Positions 9,018-20,100 of a stretch of DNA of 64,000 nucleotides are shown here, piece after piece. Origin of the DNA: Aquimarina sp. TRL1 (GTDB lineage Bacteria > Bacteroidota > Bacteroidia > Flavobacteriales > Flavobacteriaceae); contig NZ_CP053590.1 of assembly GCF_013365535.1 (NCBI RefSeq), forward strand, positions 4,888,501 to 4,952,500, read 5' to 3'. The notes beneath the pieces are model-generated. The model saw only the letters and a list, made by a program, of their open reading frames with translations, had not been told where the DNA came from and ran no database searches. The stretch's first letter is position 1, and the number at the start of each line of letters is the position of its first letter. Position numbers and translations under genes: made by a program.

Positions 9018-9602
9018 TTACTTCTTTTTCTTTTTTCGTTTATATAAAAATAGCTGCCATTTCTCTTCAGCGACTCCTGCTTTATCCATTTCGGCACGTG
9101 CCAGCGTAAAAAACAAATCAGATAATCTATTGATATAGGCTACCACATATTCTTCTACCGATTCAGGGTCTTCATGCATCAATGTTACTAATCGTCTTTC
9201 TCCTCTTCGTATCTGTGTACGACACATGTGACATAAAGCAGATATTTCATTCCCTCCTGGTAACAAAAAATAATCTGAAGGAGAGCTGATCGAATCTTCT
9301 AATTCATCCATCCATTTTTCGCAAAAATCAGCTCCGTCAACAGGTTTGGGATTAGGGTTTTCTTTTTTAGAATCCGAAGGTCTGGCTAAATGAGACATCA
9401 TATCCATTAAATCTTTTTGAATTCGATGTAAATTTGTTTGCCATTCGTGACTATTCCCTAATTTAGCTCTTAACAGTCCTATCGTTGAATTAGCTTCGTC
9501 AATAGCTCCATTGCACTCTATACGAGCTGAATCTTTAAATTCTCTTTTTCCGCCAAAAACTCCTGTTTTTCCGGTATCTCCTTTTCTGGTGTAAATTTTC
9601 AT
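9018..9602 (-). CDS. pduO: PduO-type ATP:cob(I)alamin adenosyltransferase
   Basis: Transfers the adenosyl group of ATP to cob(I)alamin/cobinamide to make the coenzyme form. The 194-residue sequence has the PduO/MMAB N-terminal ATP-binding motif YTRKGDTGKTGVFGG (residues 4-18), the C-terminal RTQIRRGERR helix and YINRLSDLFFTLAR. It is therefore not the unrelated CobA/BtuR type. The C-terminus is Lys-rich. The gene starts 6 bp after the cobW-like stop and is followed by cobI after 5 bp, so it belongs to the same transcript. Confidence 0.93.
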   Translation of the reverse strand: MKIYTRKGDTGKTGVFGGKREFKDSARIECNGAIDEANSTIGLLRAKLGNSHEWQTNLHRIQKDLMDMMSHLARPSDSKKENPNPKPVDGADFCEKWMDELEDSISSPSDYFLLPGGNEISALCHMCRTQIRRGERRLVTLMHEDPESVEEYVVAYINRLSDLFFTLARAEMDKAGVAEEKWQLFLYKRKKKKK

Positions 9603-9608
9603 TGTTGA

Positions 9609-10703
9609 CTATACTACGGCTGCTGTTTTTAAATAGGATTCCAATGTCTCCAATACTACTTTTTCCTCTAATTTCTCTCCAATAATTACCAGACGGGTAG
9701 CACGTGTTTCTTCTGCGTTCCACCTTCTATCGAAATAGTTTTCAAACCTACTGGCTACTCCCTGTACAATCATACGCATTGGCTTTCCTTCCACGTTAAT
9801 AATTCCTTTAACCCTATATATTTCATAAGTAGTAACAAGTTGTTTTAATCCTGCAATCAATGCCGCTGGCGTATGTGGTTCGCTAATCGTAATAACAATG
9901 GAATTAATTGTCTCATCATGATCATGATCATGGTGATGATGTCCATCCTCATCATGGTGATGGTGGTGATGATGTGTCTCATGATGAGAGTGTTTTTCAT
10001 CTACATGGTCTTCTGCCTGAGCACCTACACCCAATAACACATCTACAGAAACATCTCCCTTAACTGCTGATATGATTTTTATTCCTGCTCCTACTCTATT
10101 CTGGATAATACTTCTGACTTCTTCAAAAGCTTCTTTATCTATCAAATCTGATTTGGTCATCAGAATTAAGTCTGCACAGGACAGCTGATCTTCAAACAAC
10201 TCCTCTATAGAAGATTCATGATCTAAATTCTCATCATCTAATCGCTGTGCCTGAACTCTTGCTCTATCACATATTTCTCCGGTAGCTTGCCCTACACTAT
10301 CAACTACAGTCACTACAGCATCTACTGTAATTTGTGGTTTCAAATCCGGCCAGTTAAATGCTTTTAACAAGGGTTTAGGCAATGCCAACCCAGAAGTTTC
10401 TATAATGATATGATCTATATCTTCTTTTCGCTCCATCAACTGTAACATTGTAGGTAAAAATTCTTCTTGTACAGTACAACATAAACAACCATTACTCAGC
10501 TCTAAAATATTCTCTTCCTCACATCCACAATCATTTCCTTTTAATATTTCTCCATCCATTCCCAATTCTCCAAACTCATTAACAATTATAGCAATCCTTC
10601 TGCCATTTGCATTTTTTGCGATTTGGTGAATTAAAGTTGTCTTCCCAGATCCGAGAAAACCTGTTATAATTGTTACGGGTATTTTTTGAGTTGTTAATGC
10701 CAT
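9609..10703 (-). CDS. cobW: CobW-like GTPase / metallochaperone (COG0523)
   Basis: G3E-family P-loop GTPase, first gene of the corrin operon; probably a metal chaperone that helps deliver cobalt or protects the pathway from other metals. Visible motifs are the P-loop GFLGSGKTT (15-23), CLCC (73-76, the CxCC metal-binding motif of COG0523), a D-x-x-G-like switch region and TKSDL for base recognition. A long His/Asp-rich stretch lies at about residues 232-262, followed by the CobW C-terminal domain. An additional CGC sits at 59-61. 364 residues is normal length. Zinc versus cobalt preference cannot be read from the sequence; the operon suggests cobalt. Confidence 0.88.
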   Translation of the reverse strand: MALTTQKIPVTIITGFLGSGKTTLIHQIAKNANGRRIAIIVNEFGELGMDGEILKGNDCGCEEENILELSNGCLCCTVQEEFLPTMLQLMERKEDIDHIIIETSGLALPKPLLKAFNWPDLKPQITVDAVVTVVDSVGQATGEICDRARVQAQRLDDENLDHESSIEELFEDQLSCADLILMTKSDLIDKEAFEEVRSIIQNRVGAGIKIISAVKGDVSVDVLLGVGAQAEDHVDEKHSHHETHHHHHHHDEDGHHHHDHDHDETINSIVITISEPHTPAALIAGLKQLVTTYEIYRVKGIINVEGKPMRMIVQGVASRFENYFDRRWNAEETRATRLVIIGEKLEEKVVLETLESYLKTAAVV

Positions 10704-10728
10704 CGTATTTTCCTAATTTGTTTACCAA

Positions 10729-10736
10729 CAAAGCTA
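10729..10736 (-). promoter_or_regulatory. Putative -7 box (TAGCTTTG) of the B12 operon
   Basis: The minus strand reads TAGCTTTG, an exact TAnnTTTG match, 25 bp upstream of the cobW ATG (10703). No clear TTTG lies 19-21 bp further upstream; that stretch is pyrimidine-rich instead. If real, the 5' leader would be only about 18 nt, leaving no room for a riboswitch. Confidence 0.4.
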
Positions 10737-10834
10737 TCTATTAAAGTTTAAAAGAAAAAGGAAATCTTGCGAAGTTTAACAATTACCCCGTATATCAATT
10801 CTTTTCAAAAAATCTTTTTTCACGTATCATCATA

Positions 10835-10864
10835 AAGCTGAATATTTTACATACCCTTCAGCTT
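10835..10864. other. 8-bp inverted repeat between divergent cobW and giant gene
   Basis: AAGCTGAA (10835-10842) and TTCAGCTT (10857-10864) form a perfect 8-bp dyad with a 14-nt spacer in the 449-bp region between the cobW start and the start of the giant secreted protein. No long U-tract makes it a clear terminator. It could be an operator or chance. The rest of the region is AT-rich, with no gene and no B12-box-like conserved sequence that I can find. Confidence 0.3.
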
Positions 10865-11003
10865 CTTTCTTTCTCTTTAAATATGCTTTTCGAAAATCGA
10901 AAAAGGATACATATTTATTAACAGTTTGTTTTTCTTTTTTTAAAAAAAACATAACGTTTCTTACTACCAATCAAAAAGAATTGTTTTTTCATCAAAAAAA
11001 GAC

Positions 11004-11032
11004 GTTAAACCTCTAAAAGTGTATGGTTTAAC
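11004..11032. promoter_or_regulatory. Inverted repeat before the giant gene, containing TGGTTTAACCACA
   Basis: GTTAAACC (11004-11011) and GGTTTAAC (11025-11032) are a perfect 8-bp dyad, about 120 bp upstream of the chosen start. The right arm lies in TGGTTTAACCACA (11024-11036), itself a short palindrome around a central T. The same 13-mer recurs at 51863-51875 in another intergenic region. It could be an operator or an RNA hairpin in the leader. Confidence 0.35.
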
Positions 11033-11152
11033 CACATGGAAACAATTACTTTTTGTCATAAATTAGGAGATCGACCAAATGAATCATTTAAAACAACTAA
11101 TCAACTTGTAATCTTACACTTACAAGACCCCTTGTCAACAATTTTATCAAAA

Positions 11153-14100
11153 ATGAAACAAAAATACGTATTCTACCTTTTCTTAGTATTCTTTTCCTAT
11201 ACGAGTCAGGCACAATTAAGTGATTTACATTACTTACCGCCTTTAAAACAATACAGCAACAACAATGCAATACAACAACAATCTATATATTTATCTACGC
11301 CAGAAACAACTGCATTTGACGTAACTGTATACAGAGGGAATAGTGCTACTCCATTAACAACTCTTACTGGTTTATCTAACACTAATTCTATCAGGTATAA
11401 TCTAGCTAATGGAGATAATAATATTACATTAGTTACTAACGCTAACACAGGAGTAGTATTAAGTAATGCTGGACTTCGTTTTGAGTCTGCTGGGGGACAA
11501 TCTTTTTATGTTAATTACCGGGGGCGTCAATCTGCTCAGGCCGCATCCTTAACTTCTAAAGGACGAAGTGCCATGGGAACGAAATTTAAATGGGGAGGGA
11601 TGCCATTGCGATCCACAAATACAGCATCTCAATCAGCCACATTAGGTATCATGGCCACGGAAGACAATACTACGGTAACAATTTCCGGATATGACCCTGC
11701 TTGTGAATTTAGACTAGGAGGTGATCCTGATGGCATTACTGACGACAGTATTACCATTAGTTTAAACTCAGGACAATCCTATGTACTCCAAGCTATTCTG
11801 GCTCAGGCAGCTGCCAACCTTGATGGGTGGATCGGTGCTAGTGTAGAATCTGATAAAGATATTGTCATTAGTAACGGAGGGTTATTATGTATGGTCTTAG
11901 CGGGATCTGCGTCAAGAGATGCCGGAATAGATCAACCAGTTCCTGAAGAAATTGTAGGTAGAGATTATGTATTTGTACGGGGAAATGGAGTTGACGGAAT
12001 GGAAAAACCTATTATTATAGCTACTCAGGATAATACAGAGGTTTTTGTTAATGGCTCTGCAACACCAATAACCACTCTAAACAATGGAGATTATTTTGAT
12101 ATTCCTTCTTCTAATTATTCTGGCACTTCTGCAGGAGCCAATATGCTGGTAACAACTTCTAAAAGTGCATATGCATACCAAGCCTTGGCAGGTTCTTCAT
12201 CTCAAGCGACTGGAGGGCTCAATTTTGTTGCTCCAGTAAACTGTTTAATGCCAAAAATACTTGACAATATTCCTAATATCAGAAACGTAGCTGGATTAAA
12301 CTTTACAGGAGGTGTAACCATCATCGCTTCAACTAGTACTCCAGATGCAAATATAACGGTAACGGACGGGACAGGGTCTGTAACATTACCGGCATCAACT
12401 CCCGTTGCCGGAACTTCAGACTGGAAAACATTTTTCATTGCGGGACTAACCGGAGATGTTTCCGTACAATCTACGGGACCTATCTCTGTTGGTTTTTTAG
12501 GAGCTAATTCCTCAGCAGGAATCGCAGGTTATTTTTCCGGATTTGACACTGCTCCTGTTGTTGATCTACAAGTAACTGGTGGTGGGTGCCTCCCTGGAGG
12601 AACAGTTCAAGAAACCTCAGGAGCTTTCGACGCTTATCAGTGGTTCATGGATGGAGTAGCCATCGCTGGAGCTACCTCCGCTACCTACACTCCTCCTCCT
12701 ACTGTTGTATTTGCTGAGCTATTTGTACGCGTAACCCAAGGATCCTGTACATTTGATTCTGACCCTATTTCAGTATATAGTTGTGATCCTGATATTGTGT
12801 TAACCAAAACTGCTAATGCTGCAACTTTCAACGAAGGAGATACTGTTACATTTACTATTACTGCTGAAAGTTTAGGGATAGATCCCGTTACCAACCTGGT
12901 AGTCACCGATAACCTCCCTGATGGTTTAACATTAATCAGTGCAACTCCTTCTTTTGGTAGTTGGAGTGCTCCTAATTGGACTATTGGAACAATTAATTCT
13001 GGTGAAAAATATACATTGACAATTCAGGCAACAATAGATAGTCCCGGTTTATCAAACACTATTATTAATTCAGTTTCTAATACTCAGGATCAAATAGATT
13101 CGAATATGACAACTGATGATCCATTCGAAATTATATTTATTGACAATGATGGAGATGGAATTACAGGAGTTGCTGATTTAGATAGTGATAATGACGGGAT
13201 ATTAGACGTTGATGAGTGTGGAGGAAAAGTAGAATATGGAGAAATACAAAGCTTCAGGTTATCAAATGTTTCTAACACCAGTAACGGAGAAGTATTGATC
13301 GGTAGCACAGCGACTCAAGGACCATTCGACACCACAAATGGAGGGCAGTTTGATGTACAAATGTCAGGTACCGGCGGATATCTTCTTCTAGACGGGGTAC
13401 ATCAAATGACTAATTCAGGAAGTCAAACTATTCGCTTTTTTGATTCAGGAACGTCAAACCCGGTATCGCTCCAGGGATTTGTTTTTACATTTTCAGATTG
13501 GGAAGGTTCCGAAACAATTACCGGATTGACATTAACTCTTGAAGATGGAAGTACTTTACAATATAATAATACTAATGGATGGTCTGGTTTTAAAGATAAA
13601 GATGGTTTCGGGCTCGGCGATGCTGAAACTGATTTTATTGTTAGTGGTACTGGACTTCGTACAAATTACCCTAATGGCGGAGGAGGTCAAAATAATAAAT
13701 TTGGAAAATTAGACGTATCCCAATTTAGAATTAAGGAAATTGAGCTAACCGGTTCCGGAACATTTACCTTTGGATGGGAAGACAATGGATTCATTGTTGA
13801 CTTCTCCTTCACTTGTGATGATACCGATGGAGATGGTATTCCTAACTATCTGGATCTAGACTCTGATAATGATGGATGCTATGATACCTTAGAAGCTAGC
13901 GAAAATGTTACCTCTAGCCAATTAGATACGAATGGACGAATTAATATTACCGCGCAAGGAGGAATCGATGGTGATGGAGTTCCCAATTTAGTTAACTCAT
14001 CAGGGGCTGCAGACGTAGGAAATGATCAAGGTCAGGAAGCCACCGGTAATGAAACTGAAGCGACCAAAATACAAATAGACACACAACCTGAAAATTCAAG

Positions 14101-17100
14101 TATCTGCTTAGATAATAATGCTACATTCACAATAATAGCCTCTTCTCTAAGCACTACGTCCTATACCGGAACAGCTCCAAGTACAACTCCTGATTATAGT
14201 GGAAGTACCTCTACTACTTCAGGCTTAGTATACCTATGGCAAGAACAAGTAAGCGGATCAGGAAGTTGGAATGACTTAACTGATACCGGAATATATAGTA
14301 ATACAACAACTGCTACGTTAACCCTTACAAGCCCTCCATTAAGCTCTTCTACTAACAAATATCGTTGTATCATTACGAGTACTAAAAATTCGTGTAGTAG
14401 CTTAACTAGCTCTGAAGCATCTTTAGAAGTCAAACCTAAACCGACCCTGGATGCAACAGATCTAACTAACACCAGCTGTAGTGATGTAGCACTCAGCAGA
14501 GACCTGACTCTTGATGTGACTGAAACAGGAACAACTTTTACATGGATTGCAGCGGATAATGCCAATGTAACAGGAGAATCAACTTCCCTGCAAACAACGA
14601 CAACCATTAATGATGTACTGACCAATACCAGTGGAACAGATCAGACGGTAACCTATACGGTAACTCCCAGTGGAAGTAACGGATGTGCTGCCGATGCCTA
14701 TACAGTAACAGTAACCGTACAACCGGAACCAACTCTGGATGCAACAGATCTAACTAACACCAGCTGTAGTGATGTAGCACTCAGCAGAGACCTGACTCTT
14801 GATGTGACTGAAACAGGAACAACCTTTACATGGATTGCAGCGGATAATGCCAATGTAACAGGAGAATCAACTTCCCTGCAAACAACGACAACCATTAACG
14901 ATGTACTGACCAATACCAGTGGAACAGATCAGACAGTAACCTATACGGTAACTCCCAGTGGAAGTAACGGATGTACTGCCGATGCCTATACAGTAACAGT
15001 AACCGTACAACCGGAACCAACACTGGATGCAACAGATCTAACTAACACCAGCTGTAGTGATGTAGCACTTAGCAGAGACCTGACTCTTGATGTGACTGAA
15101 ACAGGAACAACTTTTACATGGATTGCAGCGGATAATGCCAATGTAACAGGAGAATCAACTTCCCTGCAAACAACGACAACCATTAACGATGTACTGACCA
15201 ATACCAGTGGAACAGATCAGACAGTAACCTATACGGTAACTCCCAGTGGAAGTAACGGATGTGCTGCCGATGCCTATACAGTAACAGTAACCGTACAACC
15301 GGAACCAACTCTGGATGCAACAGATCTAACTAACACCAGCTGTAGTGATGTAGCACTTAGCAGAGACCTGACTCTTGATGTGACTGAAACAGGAACAACT
15401 TTTACATGGATTGCAGCGGATAATGCCAATGTAACAGGAGAATCAACTTCCCTGCAAACAACGACAACCATTAATGATGTACTGACCAATACCAGTGGAA
15501 CAGATCAGACGGTAACCTATACGGTAACCCCTAGTGGAAGTAACGGATGTACTGCCGATGCCTATACAGTAACAGTAACCGTACAACCGGAACCAACTCT
15601 GGATGCAACAGATCTAACTAACACCAGCTGTAGTGATGTAGCACTCAGCAGAGACCTGACTCTTGATGTGACTGAAACAGGAACAACCTTTACATGGATT
15701 GCAGCGGATAATGCCAATGTAACAGGAGAATCAACTTCCCTGCAAACAACGACAACCATTAATGATGTACTGACCAATACCAGTGGAACAGATCAGACAG
15801 TAACCTATACGGTAACTCCCAGTGGAAGTAACGGATGTACTGCCGATGCCTATACGGTAACAGTAACCGTACAACCGGAACCAACTCTGGATGCAACAGA
15901 TCTAACTAACACCAGCTGTAGTGATGTAGCACTCAGCAGAGACCTGACTCTTGATGTGACTGAAACAGGAACAACTTTTACATGGATTGCAGCGGATAAT
16001 GCCAATGTAACAGGAGAATCAACTTCCCTGCAAACAACGACAACCATTAACGATGTACTGACCAATACCAGTGGAACAGATCAGACAGTAACCTATACGG
16101 TAACCCCTAGTGGAAGTAACGGATGTACTGCCGATGCCTATACGGTAACAGTAACCGTACAACCGGAACCAACTCTGGATGCAACAGATCTAACTAACAC
16201 CAGCTGTAGTGATGTAGCACTCAGCAGAGACCTGACTCTTGATGTGACTGAAACAGGAACAACTTTTACATGGATTGCAGCGGATAATGCCAATGTAACA
16301 GGAGAATCAACTTCCCTGCAAACAACGGCAACCATTAATGATGTACTGACCAATACCAGTGGAACAGATCAGACAGTAACCTATACGGTAACTCCCAGTG
16401 GAAGTAACGGATGTACTGCCGATGCCTATACAGTAACAGTAACCGTACAACCGGAACCAACTCTGGATGCAACAGATCTAACTAACACCAGCTGTAGTGA
16501 TGTAGCACTCAGCAGAGACCTGACTCTTGATGTGACTGAAACAGGAACAACTTTTACATGGATTGCAGCGGATAATGCCAATGTAACAGGAGAATCAACT
16601 TCCCTGCAAACAACGGCAACCATTAATGATGTACTGACCAATACCAGTGGAACAGATCAGACGGTAACCTATACGGTAACCCCTAGTGGAAGTAACGGAT
16701 GTACTGCCGATGCCTATACGGTAACAGTAACCGTACAACCGGAACCAACTCTGGATGCAACAGATCTAACTAACACCAGCTGTAGTGATGTAGCACTCAG
16801 CAGAGACCTGACTCTTGATGTGACTGAAACAGGAACAACTTTTACATGGATTGCAGCGGATAATGCCAATGTAACAGGAGAATCAACTTCCCTGCAAACA
16901 ACGGCAACCATTAATGATGTACTGACCAATACCAGTGGAACAGATCAGACAGTAACCTATACGGTAACCCCTAGTGGAAGTAACGGATGTACTGCCGATG
17001 CCTATACGGTAACAGTAACCGTACAACCGGAACCAACACTGGATGCAACAGATCTAACTAACACCAGCTGTAGTGATGTAGCACTTAGCAGAGACCTGAC

Positions 17101-20100
17101 TCTTGATGTGACTGAAACAGGAACAACCTTTACATGGATTGCAGCGGATAATGCCAATGTAACAGGAGAATCAACTTCCCTGCAAACAACGACAACCATT
17201 AATGATGTACTGACCAATACCAGTGGAACAGATCAGACGGTAACCTATACGGTAACTCCCAGTGGAAGTAACGGATGTACTGCCGATGCCTATACAGTAA
17301 CAGTAACCGTACAACCGGAACCAACACTGGATGCAACAGATCTAACTAACACCAGCTGTAGTGATGTAGCACTTAGCAGAGACCTGACTCTTGATGTGAC
17401 TGAAACAGGAACAACTTTTACATGGATTGCAGCGGATAATACCAATGTAACAGGAGAATCAACTTCCCTGCAAACAACGACAACCATTAATGATGTACTG
17501 ACCAATACCAGTGGAACAGATCAGACAGTAACCTATACGGTAACCCCTAGTGGAAGTAACGGATGTACTGCCGATGCCTATACGGTAACAGTAACCGTAC
17601 AACCGAAACCAACACTGGATGCAACAGATCTAACTAACACCAGCTGTAGTGATGTAGCACTTAGCAGAGACCTGACTCTTGATGTGACTGAAACAGGAAC
17701 AACCTTTACATGGATTGCAGCGGATAATGCCAATGTAACAGGAGAATCAACTTCCCTGCAAACAACGACAACCATTAATGATGTACTGACCAATACCAGT
17801 GGAACAGATCAGACAGTAACCTATACGGTAACCCCTAGTGGAAGTAACGGATGTACTGCCGATGCCTATACAGTAACAGTAACCGTACAACCGGAACCAA
17901 CTCTGGATGCAACAGATCTAACTAACACCAGCTGTAGTGATGTAGCACTTAGCAGAGACCTGACTCTTGATGTGACTGAAACAGGAACAACCTTTACATG
18001 GATTGCAGCGGATAATGCCAATGTAACAGGAGAATCAACTTCCCTGCAAACAACGACAACCATTAATGATGTACTGACCAATACCAGTGGAACAGATCAG
18101 ACGGTAACCTATACGGTAACTCCCAGTGGAAGTAACGGATGTACTGCCGATGCCTATACAGTAACAGTAACCGTACAACCGGAACCAACACTGGATGCAA
18201 CAGATCTAACTAACACCAGCTGTAGTGATGTAGCACTTAGCAGAGACCTGACTCTTGATGTGACTGAAACAGGAACAACCTTTACATGGATTGCAGCGGA
18301 TAATACCAATGTAACAGGAGAATCAACTTCCCTGCAAACAACGACAACCATTAATGATGTACTGACCAATACCAGTGGAACAGATCAGACAGTAACCTAT
18401 ACGGTAACCCCTAGTGGAAGTAACGGATGTACTGCCGATGCCTATACCGTAACAGTAACCGTACAACCGGAACCAACACTGGATGCAACAGATCTAACTA
18501 ACACCAGCTGTAGTGATGTAGCACTTAGCAGAGACCTGACTCTTGATGTGACTGAAACAGGAACAACTTTTACATGGATTGCAGCGGATAATGCCAATGT
18601 AACAGGAGAATCAACTTCCCTGCAAACAACGACAACCATTAACGATGTACTGACCAATACCAGTGGAACAGATCAGACAGTAACCTATACGGTAACTCCC
18701 AGTGGAAGTAACGGATGTGCTGCCGATGCCTATACAGTAACAGTAACCGTACAACCGGAACCAACTCTGGATGCAACAGATCTAACTAACACCAGCTGTA
18801 GTGATGTAGCACTTAGCAGAGACCTGACTCTTGATGTGACTGAAACAGGAACAACTTTTACATGGATTGCAGCGGATAATGCCAATGTAACAGGAGAATC
18901 AACTTCCCTGCAAACAACGACAACCATTAATGATGTACTGACCAATACCAGTGGAACAGATCAGACGGTAACCTATACGGTAACCCCTAGTGGAAGTAAC
19001 GGATGTACTGCCGATGCCTATACAGTAACAGTAACCGTACAACCGGAACCAACTCTGGATGCAACAGATCTAACTAACACCAGCTGTAGTGATGTAGCAC
19101 TCAGCAGAGACCTGACTCTTGATGTGACTGAAACAGGAACAACTTTTACATGGATTGCAGCGGATAATGCCAATGTAACAGGAGAATCAACTTCCCTGCA
19201 AACAACGACAACCATTAACGATGTACTGACCAATACCAGTGGAACAGATCAGACGGTAACCTATACGGTAACCCCTAGTGGAAGTAACGGATGTACTGCC
19301 GATGCCTATACGGTAACAGTAACCGTACAACCGGAACCAACACTGGATGCAACAGATCTAACTAACACCAGCTGTAGTGATGTAGCACTTAGCAGAGACC
19401 TGACTCTTGATGTGACTGAAACAGGAACAACTTTTACATGGATTGCAGCGGATAATGCCAATGTAACAGGAGAATCAACTTCCCTGCAAACAACGACAAC
19501 CATTAATGATGTACTGACCAATACCAGTGGAACAGATCAGACAGTAACCTATACGGTAACCCCTAGTGGAAGTAACGGATGTACTGCCGATGCCTATACC
19601 GTAACAGTAACCGTACAACCGGAACCAACACTGGATGCAACAGATCTAACTAACACCAGCTGTAGTGATGTAGCACTTAGCAGAGACCTGACTCTTGATG
19701 TGACTGAAACAGGAACAACTTTTACATGGATTGCAGCGGATAATGCCAATGTAACAGGAGAATCAACTTCCCTGCAAACAACGACAACCATTAACGATGT
19801 ACTGACCAATACCAGTGGAACAGATCAGACAGTAACCTATACGGTAACTCCTAGTGGAAGTAACGGATGTACTGCCGATGCCTATACAGTAACAGTAACT
19901 GTACAACCGGAACCAACACTGGATGCAACAGATCTAACTAACACCAGCTGTAGTGATGTAGCACTCAGCAGAGACCTGACTCTTGATGTGACTGAAACAG
20001 GAACAACTTTTACATGGATTGCAGCGGATAATGCCAATGTAACAGGAGAATCAACTTCCCTGCAAACAACGACAACCATTAATGATGTACTGACCAATAC

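Noticed and set aside
10704..11035. Cobalamin riboswitch upstream of the B12 operon
   Set aside because: I searched both strands by eye for the B12-box and paired elements and found none; the leader also seems too short.
11036..11152. Upstream start of the giant protein at 11036
   Set aside because: It would add 39 polar residues before an excellent signal peptide, and the ATG abuts the inverted repeat; the ATG at 11153 fits export.
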